A stretch of 64,000 bases of DNA, from NCBI RefSeq assembly GCF_022227765.1, contig NZ_JAJMLZ010000007.1, positions 186,001 to 250,000 on the forward strand, in the 5' to 3' direction. The notes beneath the pieces are model-generated. The model made no database searches. It was not told the DNA's origin and saw nothing but the letters and a program-made list of their open reading frames with translations. The DNA is from Ectothiorhodospira shaposhnikovii (GTDB taxonomy: Bacteria; Pseudomonadota; Gammaproteobacteria; Ectothiorhodospirales; Ectothiorhodospiraceae). The stretch's first letter is position 1; every line of letters begins with the position of its first letter. Below are positions 28,683 through 37,500 of the stretch, one piece after another. The position numbers and the translations under genes are program-made.

Positions 28683-29075
28683 CTACTCCTTGCCGATAAA
28701 GCGGCGGATATGACGCCGGTCACGGCGATCCGGGCGATGTTCGGTATGGGGCACCGCCAGGCGGGCCAGACGCCGTGCTTCGGCCTCCTCGGCGCGACGG
28801 GCCCGACTCTGTTCCGACTCCCGGTACAGGGCCTGAGCCTCGACGGCGGGCCGACGCCGATCATTCAGCCCCACGACCTCCACCTCCCAGGCCTCGGCAT
28901 TGCGGGTGATGCGAAGCCGGTCCCCCACCTTGACGGCCCGGGCCGGCTTGACCCGCTGCCCGTTCACATGGACGTGTCCCCCGCTCACCGCCTCGGCGGC
29001 CAAGGCGCGGGTCTTGAAGAAACGGGCGGCCCAGAGCCATTTGTCGATTCGCACAACATCCAGTGGGTCACTCAT
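28683..29075 (-). CDS. hslR: heat shock protein 15, ribosome-associated (Hsp15)
   Basis: A 130-residue S4-domain protein, starting MSDPLDVVRIDKWLWAARFF, that binds stalled 50S subunits carrying peptidyl-tRNA after heat shock. The S4 RNA-binding motif spans about 9-60 (KTRALAAEAVSGGHVHVNG). The C-terminus is highly basic (RRDRRHIRRFIGKE). It lies 4 bp upstream of the Nudix start, suggesting a two-gene unit. The longer open frame to 29789 lies antisense to the GST-like gene and is rejected. Confidence 0.92.
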   Translation of the reverse strand: MSDPLDVVRIDKWLWAARFFKTRALAAEAVSGGHVHVNGQRVKPARAVKVGDRLRITRNAEAWEVEVVGLNDRRRPAVEAQALYRESEQSRARRAEEAEARRLARLAVPHTEHRPDRRDRRHIRRFIGKE

Positions 29076-29138
29076 GAATCCTGCCTGCGTGGGTTGATAC
29101 ACTGTCCAGCTTACCAAACCAAGGAGCCGCCTCTCCTC

Positions 29139-29810
29139 ATGCATCTGAGACTTATCAGCTTCGAACTGTGCCCCTTCGTCCAGCGCAGCGTCATCACCCT
29201 GCGCTACAAGCAGGCCCCCTACGAGATCGACTATATCGATCTGGAACACCCGCCGGAATGGTTTCTTGCCCTCTCCCCCACCGGCAAGGTCCCGGTGCTG
29301 CAAGTGGATCGACAGACGGTTCTGTTCGAATCCGCCGTCATCAACGAATTCATCGACGACATCACCCCGCCTAGCCTCAAGCCCAGCGACCCGCTGACCC
29401 TGGCCCTGAACCGTGCCTGGATCGAATTCGGCAGCCAGGCGATCATCGACCAGTACCGGCTCATGATGTCGGAAACCGAGCATGACCTGGAACACCACCT
29501 GGCCGCCGCCATCGCCGGCCTGCGCCGCCTGGAGGCCAGCCAGGGAGAAGGCCCCTGGTTCAATGGCGAGGCCTTCTCCCTGGTGGATGCCGCCTACGCC
29601 CCCCTGTTCATGCGCTATGCCCTGCTGAACCAGGCCATGCCCCTGTTCGACGGGGCCGATTTCCCCCGCATCCAGGCCTGGGCGGACCGGCTCAATGCCC
29701 TGGAGGCGGTCAAGGGATCCGTGGTGCCGGATTTTGCCGCCCGTCTCAAGGCCTATCTGCAAGCCAGGGAGGGGTACGGTCCCCGGCAATTCGCCGGGAT
29801 TCCGGGCTAA
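29139..29810 (+). CDS. glutathione S-transferase family protein
   Basis: A 223-residue protein with a thioredoxin-fold N-terminal half (MHLRLISFELCPFVQRSVIT, LSPTGKVPVL, LFESAVINEFID) and an all-helical C-terminal half. The CPFVQR motif offers a Cys as the potential active-site residue, as in omega-class or dehydroascorbate-reductase-like GSTs. AAGGAG lies 12 bases before ATG, a little far. Substrate unknown; SspA is unlikely because its diagnostic N-terminus is missing. It diverges from hslR. Confidence 0.85.
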   Translation: MHLRLISFELCPFVQRSVITLRYKQAPYEIDYIDLEHPPEWFLALSPTGKVPVLQVDRQTVLFESAVINEFIDDITPPSLKPSDPLTLALNRAWIEFGSQAIIDQYRLMMSETEHDLEHHLAAAIAGLRRLEASQGEGPWFNGEAFSLVDAAYAPLFMRYALLNQAMPLFDGADFPRIQAWADRLNALEAVKGSVVPDFAARLKAYLQAREGYGPRQFAGIPG

Positions 29811-29818
29811 GGCACGGA

Positions 29819-30286
29819 TCAGTCCGGCCCGTCCCGGCAGGGCCAGAGGACGATCCGGGACTCCCAGTCATCCCCCATCTTCTGCTCGCAGAGGATGCGG
29901 CCGCGCACGGATACGCCCGCCCGGTGCACGCTCTCCGGGTCATGGGTAAGCAGGGGGTGCCACGAGGGCAACCCCCTGCCCTCGTGCAACCGGCGATAGG
30001 CACAGGTGGGCGGTAGCCACGCCACCTGGCTCACCTCATCCGGACTCAGCCGGACACAATCCGGCACCTGGGACAGACGATCCTCATAATGGCTGCAGCG
30101 ACAGGTCAGAGGGTCCAACAGGCGGCAGGCCACGTCGGTGTAGTAGATCTCGTCGGTATCCTCGTCCTGCAGCTTGTGCAGGCAGCAGCGTCCGCAGCCG
30201 TCGCAGAGGGCTTCCCATTCATCAGTGTCCAGGTCGGCCAGCGGCCGCCCCTCCCAGAAACCGGGCCTGCACCATGCCCCGGTCAT
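29819..30286 (-). CDS. YcgN-family (UPF0260) cysteine-cluster protein
   Basis: 155 residues with clustered cysteines: CDGCGRCCLHKLQ near residue 28, then CRLLDPLTCRCSHYEDR and C-VRLSP. This is the YcgN/YkgJ-type zinc/iron-chelating domain. The family is conserved in proteobacteria without an assigned reaction. It overlaps the next gene on the minus strand by ATGA, so the two are coupled. It converges on the GST-like gene. Confidence 0.85.
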   Translation of the reverse strand: MTGAWCRPGFWEGRPLADLDTDEWEALCDGCGRCCLHKLQDEDTDEIYYTDVACRLLDPLTCRCSHYEDRLSQVPDCVRLSPDEVSQVAWLPPTCAYRRLHEGRGLPSWHPLLTHDPESVHRAGVSVRGRILCEQKMGDDWESRIVLWPCRDGPD

Positions 30287-30963
30287 GGCTGCAACCGGTC
30301 CAGACCCTCGCCGGCCAGGATGCGGCCCTGGGCCTCGTCGAAACGGGCCGGCGCGACATAGTGCAGCACATCCCGCCCCCGGCGATTGAACATCAGCACC
30401 AGTCCCTGCTCCGGATAGAGCCAGTAGCGGCGGCCGTCATCCATGGGCAGGCGCCGCACAGGCTCACCGAAACGGGCCAGCACGGAATCCTCGTCATACC
30501 GGGCCCTGGGGACATAGGTGATTTCCACCACCGGCAGGGCCAGCGCGGCCCGGGTGTCGTTTTCCGACAGTTCGAGGCGGCGCGCGCCGCTGGGGGTGGC
30601 CTTGCCATGGACCGCCCGCTCGGCAAACCCGGCCAGGGTCTGCTCATCCGCCGCCAGCACCGCCAGGAAGTTGGCCTCGAAAGGCCCCAGTTTCACCGGC
30701 CCGAAATAGGCTTCCAGGCTCTGCCCGTCCTCCCGGCTCTGAAACAGGGCCAAGCTGGGAAACACCATGAACCGCTCCCGCAGTTCCGACAGGGGCGTCT
30801 GTTCCAGATGGATACCGAAGACACTGGAGGTCCCATCGCCATGGACTTCCACATCCCAGGGCAGATTGTCGTAATGGGTCCGGGGTGGCGAGCCGGTCAG
30901 CAGAAAGGCCAGCCCGAAAAAGGGGATGGCAACGGTCAAGGTCAGCAGGATCTTTTTGAACAT
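30283..30963 (-). CDS. conserved hypothetical membrane-anchored protein
   Basis: 226 residues. MFKKILLTLTVAIPFFGLAFLLTG is an N-terminal anchor or uncleaved signal; the rest looks soluble and extracytoplasmic. Internal hallmarks are TSSVFGIHLEQTPLSELRERF and RFGEPVRRLPMDDGRRYWLYPEQGL. I do not recognise a family with known function. It is coupled to the YcgN-like gene, so the pair may share a condition. A promoter should lie within 30964-31121. Confidence 0.8.
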   Translation of the reverse strand: MFKKILLTLTVAIPFFGLAFLLTGSPPRTHYDNLPWDVEVHGDGTSSVFGIHLEQTPLSELRERFMVFPSLALFQSREDGQSLEAYFGPVKLGPFEANFLAVLAADEQTLAGFAERAVHGKATPSGARRLELSENDTRAALALPVVEITYVPRARYDEDSVLARFGEPVRRLPMDDGRRYWLYPEQGLVLMFNRRGRDVLHYVAPARFDEAQGRILAGEGLDRLQP

Positions 30964-31121
30964 GATGGGGTCACACAGGGAAACGCCGTGGGATGGACAA
31001 GATTAACATTCCCCGAGCGGCCGGGCGCGGCCGCCGGACGGCACGAAGCATCCGCCCGATGGGAAGACAATCACCCATCATTCAACTAAACTCTTAGTAA
31101 GCCTCAATCCAAGACAAGCCG

Positions 31122-31358
31122 ATGGTCATCACAACCGCAAGCCAGAGTGCACTGTCCGGCATCCACGCCGGCATGCAGGGGCTGCGCAAGAACGCGGCGG
31201 AAATCGCCAGTGCCGGACAGATGGACGGCACGGCACGGCGAGGTCTGACGGCACCCCTGGTCGAGCAGGTTCAGCACGCCAACCAGGTGGAAGCCGCCGT
31301 CAAGGTCCTGCAGACGGAAGACCGGATGCTGGGCGCACTCATCAACGTGAAGGCCTAA
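31122..31358 (+). CDS. miniature flagellar rod/hook-like protein
   Basis: 78 residues. The N-terminus (SALSGIHAGMQGLRKNAAEIAS) resembles the conserved start of FlgB/FlgC/FlgE/FlgG, and the C-terminus (VEAAVKVLQTEDRMLGALIN) resembles their closing helix. The body of a real rod protein is missing, so this is a stand-alone pair of terminal helices. No flagellar gene lies nearby. The ribosome binding site is weak. Function unknown; the next gene follows after 18 bp and is probably co-transcribed. Confidence 0.65.
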   Translation: MVITTASQSALSGIHAGMQGLRKNAAEIASAGQMDGTARRGLTAPLVEQVQHANQVEAAVKVLQTEDRMLGALINVKA

Positions 31359-31376
31359 CGGCGAGGAGTCCAAGCC

Positions 31377-31877
31377 ATGATGGTCACGACCCCAGTCATG
31401 AACCCGGTTCAGCCGGTGATTCCCAACCCGGTGGTCCCCGCGCCCGTGGAACGCGAAGGCGGCGGCGGCACGGTAACCGCCACCGAAATCGACCGGGCCG
31501 TGCTCAACAGCGAGGAGGTCGAACAGGGACGTCCCGACGCGGCGCGTTCACAGGAAGAAGCCATCGCCCGTCAGCAGGGCGGCAGTGAGCTGGCGGCTCA
31601 GGCCCGACTGCAGGCGGCCCGCGAAGCGGAAACCGCGCCGGCCGGCTTCGGTGTCGATCCCGCACGGCAGGCAGTGGCCGGCCCCGAACAACAGGCACCC
31701 GCTGCTGCCGACACGAACGATAGCAGCGGGCCGATGTCCGGCACCGTGCCCGGCAACGACACCGGCCCGCAGACCGTGACCCAGATGCAGGAACAGCTGG
31801 AATCACGCATCGTCCGTGACATGTTCCCCGACCCCAACCGGCCGGCGGAATCCAATCGGTTCTTCGACGTCACCTGA
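31377..31877 (+). CDS. hypothetical Ala/Pro/Gln-rich protein
   Basis: 166 residues of low complexity (VNP/VVP repeats, then Ala/Gln/Glu-rich), predicted disordered apart from the C-terminal QEQLESRIVRDMFPDP segment. GGAG lies 8 bases before the ATG; a second ATG follows immediately. No signal peptide or membrane segment. A strong terminator follows, so this and the previous small gene form a unit. Not recognised. Confidence 0.65.
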   Translation: MMVTTPVMNPVQPVIPNPVVPAPVEREGGGGTVTATEIDRAVLNSEEVEQGRPDAARSQEEAIARQQGGSELAAQARLQAAREAETAPAGFGVDPARQAVAGPEQQAPAAADTNDSSGPMSGTVPGNDTGPQTVTQMQEQLESRIVRDMFPDPNRPAESNRFFDVT

Positions 31878-31907
31878 GGTCGGTCGAGGTCGCTCGTGTT
31901 CCTGCCC

Positions 31908-31938
31908 CAAGCCCCCTGATTCAGGGGGCTTTTTGTTT
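31908..31938 (+). terminator. rho-independent terminator
   Basis: AGCCCCCTGA-TT-CAGGGGGCT with TTTTTGTTT, a strong hairpin plus T tract. It ends the two-gene unit upstream of glnS. Confidence 0.9.
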
Positions 31939-32040
31939 GATCCCGCCGACCCCCGCACCCCTCTCCCATCATGACCCATATTGGCGCCGCACCGACCTCC
32001 CCCGTATACTGAGCGGCTTATCCCAAGCACGCATCAGGCA

Positions 32041-33720
32041 ATGACCGAACCGGACACCCAGGGCCCCACCCACTTCATCCGCAACCGCATCCGCAAGGAA
32101 CTGGAAGCAGGCCAGTATCAGCAGATCATCACCCGTTTTCCGCCGGAGCCCAACGGCTACCTGCACCTGGGTCATGCCAAGTCCATCGCCTTGAACTTCA
32201 GTGTGGCCGAGGAGTTCGGCGGCTATACCAATCTGCGTTTCGACGACACCAACCCGGCCAAGGAAGAGCAACGTTACATCGATGCCATCAAGGAGGATGT
32301 GCACTGGCTGGGCTATGCCTGGAAGCATGAGCGCCATGCCTCCGACTACTTCGAACAGCTCTACGAGTGGGCCCTGCACCTGATCGACCACGGTCTGGCC
32401 TATGTGGACAGTCAGGACGCGGATACCATCCGCGCCCAGCGCGGCACCCTCACCGAACCCGGCGAGGAAAGTCCTTTCCGCAACCGCCCCAGGGAAGAGA
32501 GCCGTGATCTGTTCCAGCGCATGCGGGCTGGCGAGTTCGCGGACGGCGCCCATGTGCTGCGGGCGAAGATCGACATGGCCTCCGGCAACATCAACCTGCG
32601 GGACCCGGTCATTTACCGCATCCGCCACCTGACCCACCCGCGTACCGGCAACCAGTGGTGCATCTACCCCAGTTACGACTACGCCCACGGCCAGAGCGAT
32701 GCCATCGAGCACATCACCCACTCCCTGTGCACCCTGGAATTCGAGGATCACCGCCCCCTGTATGACTGGCTGCTGGCACACCTGCCGGTACCGTCCCGCC
32801 CGGTACAGATCGAGTTTTCCCGGCTGAACCTGGACTACACCGTCCTCTCCAAGCGCCGCCTCACCCGCCTGGTGGATGAAGGCCATGTGAGCGGCTGGGA
32901 CGATCCCCGCATGCCCACCCTGGCCGGGGTCCGTCGCCGGGGCTTCACCCCCGAGGCCATCCGTGCCTTCTGTGCCGAGATCGGCGTCACCAAGTCCGAC
33001 TCCATCATCCCCTTCGGCGTGCTGGAAAACGCCCTGCGCAATGACCTGAACGAACGCGCCCCCCGTACCATGGCCGTCCTGCGCCCCCTCAAGCTGGTGC
33101 TGACCAACTTCCCGGAAGGCGAGACGGAGTGGCTGGAAGCGGCGGTCCATCCCCAGAAGCCGGACATGGGAACCCGCCGGATCGCCATGTCCCGGGAAAT
33201 CTTCATCGAGGCCGACGACTTCATGGAAGAAGCGCCGAAGAAGTTCTTCCGTCTCAAGCCCGGCGGCGAAGTACGCTTGCGCAATGCCTTCATCATCCGC
33301 TGCGACGAAGTGATCAAGGACGCGGACGGCCAGGTGGTGGAACTGCGCTGCACCCTGGACCCGGACACCCGCTCCGGCCAGCCCGGCGCCAACCGCAAGG
33401 TCAAGGGCACCATCCACTGGGTCTCCGCCGTCCACTCGGTACAGGCCGAAGTCCGGCTTTACGACCGTCTGTTCCAGACACCCGACCCCGCCGGCGACAA
33501 GGCCGTGGACTTCATCGAACATCTGAACCCGGAATCCCTGGTGATGATCCCGGATGCCCGCCTCGAACCGGAGACGGCCCAGGCACGTCCGGGCGAGTCC
33601 TTCCAGTTCGAGCGCCTGGGGTATTTCGCCGCCGACCCGGACGGCACCCCGGAGCGTCCGGTATTCAACCGGGCCGTCACCCTGCGGGATACCTGGGCAA
33701 AGATCGAGAGTCAGGCCTGA
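32041..33720 (+). CDS. glnS: glutaminyl-tRNA synthetase
   Basis: A 559-residue class I synthetase that charges tRNA-Gln. The HIGH-type motif is HLGH in PPEPNGYLHLGHAKS, and the KMSKS-type motif is VLSKRRL. The start at 32041 (MTEPDTQGPTHFIRNRI) is the usual one; the open frame to 31981 lacks a good start. Presence of GlnS means Gln-tRNA is made directly. A bidirectional terminator follows. Confidence 0.97.
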   Translation: MTEPDTQGPTHFIRNRIRKELEAGQYQQIITRFPPEPNGYLHLGHAKSIALNFSVAEEFGGYTNLRFDDTNPAKEEQRYIDAIKEDVHWLGYAWKHERHASDYFEQLYEWALHLIDHGLAYVDSQDADTIRAQRGTLTEPGEESPFRNRPREESRDLFQRMRAGEFADGAHVLRAKIDMASGNINLRDPVIYRIRHLTHPRTGNQWCIYPSYDYAHGQSDAIEHITHSLCTLEFEDHRPLYDWLLAHLPVPSRPVQIEFSRLNLDYTVLSKRRLTRLVDEGHVSGWDDPRMPTLAGVRRRGFTPEAIRAFCAEIGVTKSDSIIPFGVLENALRNDLNERAPRTMAVLRPLKLVLTNFPEGETEWLEAAVHPQKPDMGTRRIAMSREIFIEADDFMEEAPKKFFRLKPGGEVRLRNAFIIRCDEVIKDADGQVVELRCTLDPDTRSGQPGANRKVKGTIHWVSAVHSVQAEVRLYDRLFQTPDPAGDKAVDFIEHLNPESLVMIPDARLEPETAQARPGESFQFERLGYFAADPDGTPERPVFNRAVTLRDTWAKIESQA

Positions 33721-33757
33721 CCGCCCCCCGAGGGAGTCAATCCCGCCAGGCGCACCT

Positions 33758-33799
33758 AAAAAAAGCCCCCGCCGATGATCCATCGGCGGGGGCTTTTTT
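33758..33799. terminator. bidirectional terminator between glnS and nrdJb
   Basis: AGCCCCCGCCGATG-ATC-CATCGGCGGGGGCT has a 14-bp perfect stem with A/T tracts on both sides, so it serves convergent glnS and nrdJb. Confidence 0.9.
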
Positions 33800-33823
33800 C
33801 ATGTCACATCATTTCATTTCCCA

Positions 33824-34570
33824 TCAGCCGCACTTGCTGTCCCCGCAGTTCAGGCAGGTGAGGCAGTTGTCCATCACCACCACCGCCTTGGTGTGGCACT
33901 TGCCGCAGAGTTGGGCACCGGGAGGAAAGCTTTCCCGGGCCTGGGGATCGTCGCTGGCCTGGTGCACACTGGCCTCGTACTGGGCGCGCTTTTCCTCCAC
34001 CAGGCGGCGCTGGTGCTCGTCCAGGCCCTCGTCCTTGATCAGGCCGATCATCCGCATGTGGCTCTCGATGGCATCGCCGATCTCGGCCACCAGCGAGGGC
34101 ATGTACTTGCCGCCCTTTTTGAAATAGCCACCCCGGGGATCGAACACCGAGCGCAACTCCTCCACCAAGAAGGTGACGTCGCCGCCCTTTCTGAACACCG
34201 CCGAGATGATACGGGTCAGGGCCACGATCCACTGGAAGTGATCCATGTTCTTGGAGTTGATGAAGATCTCGAAGGGGCGCCGCAGTTCGTGCTCGGTACC
34301 CGGGTTCAGGATCACATCGTTGATGGTCACGTACAGGGCATGCTCGGAGAGCGGAGTCTTCAGCTTGTAGGTGGACCCCAGCAACATCTCCGGCCGTTCC
34401 AGCTTCTCGTGCATGTGCACCACCTTGGGGGCCTTGTCGGCCGTGTCCGCGGCCGGCGCCGCCACGGGCGCCGGTTCCTGGGGCATTGCCGGCGGCTGGC
34501 TCTCACCATCGGGGTGAGGCTCGCGACTGATGCCGAAATCCACGATCTTACTGCTGATCTTGATGGTCAT
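33824..34570 (-). CDS. nrdJb: class II ribonucleotide reductase accessory subunit NrdJb
   Basis: 248 residues. The middle (about 70-190) matches the C-terminal part of longer NrdJ enzymes, including RRPFEIFINSKNMDHFQW and ELRSVFDPRGGYFKKGG. A C-terminal zinc-ribbon-like element (CGKC...CLTCLNCGDSKCG, from about 222) is as in Pseudomonas aeruginosa NrdJb, which is needed for activity of the separate NrdJa. The first 60 residues are Ala/Pro-rich. It starts 14 bp after the nrdJa stop. Confidence 0.92.
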   Translation of the reverse strand: MTIKISSKIVDFGISREPHPDGESQPPAMPQEPAPVAAPAADTADKAPKVVHMHEKLERPEMLLGSTYKLKTPLSEHALYVTINDVILNPGTEHELRRPFEIFINSKNMDHFQWIVALTRIISAVFRKGGDVTFLVEELRSVFDPRGGYFKKGGKYMPSLVAEIGDAIESHMRMIGLIKDEGLDEHQRRLVEEKRAQYEASVHQASDDPQARESFPPGAQLCGKCHTKAVVVMDNCLTCLNCGDSKCG

Positions 34571-34584
34571 GATGATGCCCCTGT

Positions 34585-37500
34585 TCAGAATTTACCGTAA
34601 TACCCTTCCTTCAGGGCATCGTAAAGATTGGCGGCGTTGTGGGTCTCGCCGTCGTATTCGATTTCTTCGTTGCCCTTGGCCAGCACCACGCTGCCGTCTT
34701 CCAGCACGAAGCGATAGGTGGTGTTCTCCAGATCCTTTTCCTTCACCAGCACGCCCTGGAAGGCCTCCGGGTTGAAGCGGAAGGTGGTGCAGCCCTTGAG
34801 CCCCTGCTCATAGGCGTACATGTAGATGTCCTTGAAGTCGTCGAACAGATGGGCCGTGGGCACGTTGATGGTCTTGGAAATGGACGAGTCGATCCACCGC
34901 TGTGCCGCCGCCTGCACATCCACATGGGCCTTGGGATCGATCTCGTCGGCGGTGATGAAATACTCGGGCAGTTGGGCCTTGGGGTCTTCCGCATAGGGCA
35001 TGGCCTCGGGATTGACCAGGTGCCGGTAAGCCAGCAGCTCGAAGGAGTACACATCCACCTTTTCCTTGGTCTTCTTGCCGGAGCGGATCACGTTGCGGGC
35101 ATAGTGATGGGCGAACGAGGGCTCGATCCCGTTGCTGGCATTGTTGGCCAGAGACAGGGAGATGGTCCCCGTGGGCGCGATGGAAGTGTGGTGGGTAAAG
35201 CGGCAACCCTGGGCCGCCAGGGACTTCACCAGCTCAGGGTCCACCTGGGCCACCTGCTGCATGTAACGGCTGTAGCGGGCATGCAGCACCTTGCCCTTGA
35301 TCCTGTCGCCCACCTTGATGCCGTCCTGCTCCATTTCCGGGCGCAGGCGCAGCATGGTGGGGGTCACCTCGAATTCTTCTTCCATGATGGGCGCCGGCCC
35401 CTTCTCCCGAGCCAGGGACAGACCGGTGCGCCAGCCCGACAGGGCCATCTCCCGGGTGACGTCCTCGGTGAAGCGCAGGGATCTTTCCTCGCCGTACTTC
35501 ATGCCCATCATGGTGATGGCGGAACCCAGCCCCAGATAGCCCATGCCGTGGCGGCGCTTGCGGATGATCTCCTCCCGCTGCTGGGGCAGTGGCAGGCCGT
35601 TGATCTCCACCACGTTGTCCAGCATGCGGGTAAAGACGGCGACGGTCTCCCGGAACTGTTCCCAGTCGAACCGGGCCTTGGCGGTGAAGGGCTCGCGCAC
35701 GAACTTGGTGAGGTTGATGGAGCCGAGCAGACAGTTATGAACAACCACGCCGTTCACCACCAGCGTATGGGTGGAATATTCCTCGATGTCATACACCGTT
35801 TGCTCACCCATGGCGGTGATGGCCTCAATTCGGGCGACATGGTCTTCCTTGGGTGCCCGCCACCGCTCCTTGCCAGCCAGCAGGGATTCCAGCTTTTCCT
35901 GCTTGGTGGTGTTGAAAAGGAATCCGATATACCGATAAAAACGATAAGCATCCTGATGCTGCAGGCAAAGTGTGTAGAAGGCGTTGCCTCTGGAAACGGA
36001 CGCCATGATGGTCCCGTGAATCCCGAAATTCAGCAACAGAAGCTGGATGTCCTGCAACCACTCCCGAGAGGCAGAAGTCAGACGGATATTGAGCTTTTCA
36101 GTGTCGATGCTGCCATCGGCGCAGAACACGGCCGTCAAAAATGATGCCTGCTTGGCAGAGTCCGCACGCCAGATCCGCTCCGGCACCCGCACTTGGCGGG
36201 AGCGATAATCCTCCAGGCCCAGATTAGATTTCAGGTTCTCGATAGCGGAAGCACGATAGCAAGCCAGAGAGTACACATTGCGTGCCTGCCCCGTATACGC
36301 CTGACGCAGCGTACCTGAAGTCCCTGTCATGGCAGCAAACTGCGGCGCAATTGTCTCCATGGCCACATCGTCCTGATCGCTGAACAACACGCCTGCCGAA
36401 TGGGTAAGCCATCCATCGGCCAGTAACCAGCCGTAGGTTGCATACTCCAGATCCAGGGCATAACGATCCATGGTCGGCATCTGCAGGGCCAGATCGGGTA
36501 GCAGCACCCGGTACGTCTCCTTGCGGTGACGACTGATGCGCACAGGCTCATGGGTCAGGCGCTTGATGGCCTCGGCAAGCGCCTCACAAACGACCCGCTC
36601 ACCATATGCCGCCGGCTTGTCCTTGTAGCGGCCGGCGGTCAACTGAGCGGCATGGACATAACCTTCCACCGCCCGCAAGGGGGCCAGAGACAGATCCAGA
36701 CGATCAATCTCTTCCATCAGTGGGTGGTAGCGGGATAGCTGAAGCCCCTTGGGACTTTCCTGATAATTCACCTTGAGCTGATCCAGCAAGGTGCGTAACA
36801 AAGCCCGCCGGGACTGACGGGTCACCATCAACTGATCGCCGGTGTAAGTCTGCAGGAGGTATTTCAGGGCGCCCAGGTAAAAGGGGTCCGCCAAGGAGAG
36901 ATGGGACAGTTCCCGGGCCTGCACGTGGACAAGACTGCCCACATCAAGTTGGTCCACCCGACGCCAGCCATCGGGTGTGTATACCTGATGATCCGCGGTC
37001 AGTTCGATACGCTGACCATTGTCGAAGCGAACCTCGAACACCTCGCGGGTTCCGTTTTCAACCAAGGTACAGGGCCTCAGGTCCGTCTTCTGCCCGGAAA
37101 ACACATCATCCACGGCCACTTTCAACGCCTCGCCTTGCTGCACCAAGGCAAAGGCATCCTCGGTGCGAATGAGGCCGAAATTGGTATTCAAACGCATATC
37201 GCCAGTCCAGCATGCCCCATAAGGAGGTAACGGCTGCTCGCCGCATGGGTTCGTCGCCCGGATCTGCTCGCACCACCAGTTGTTGTTCATCTCATTGACC
37301 TTGTCGATGAGCACGAAGCCCGGCTCGGCATAGTCATAGGTGGAGGTCATGACCACGTTCCACAGCTTGCGGGCCGGCAGGCGTCGGTAGATGCGGCAGG
37401 CCACCAGGCCGTCATTATTGGTGATGTAGTCGGCGGGATCGGGCCAGTCGCGCCACAGCACCTGCGCCGGATCATCCAGGTCGATGCCGTCCTGCTCCGC

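Noticed and set aside
29139-29810. Stringent starvation protein SspA
   Set aside because: Shares the GST fold, but the SspA N-terminus and its usual neighbours (sspB, ribosomal genes) are missing.
31098-31122. TAAG...GCCGATGG resembling a sigma-28 flagellar promoter
   Set aside because: The -10 part overlaps the start codon and spacing is 1 bp off, so transcription would begin inside the gene.
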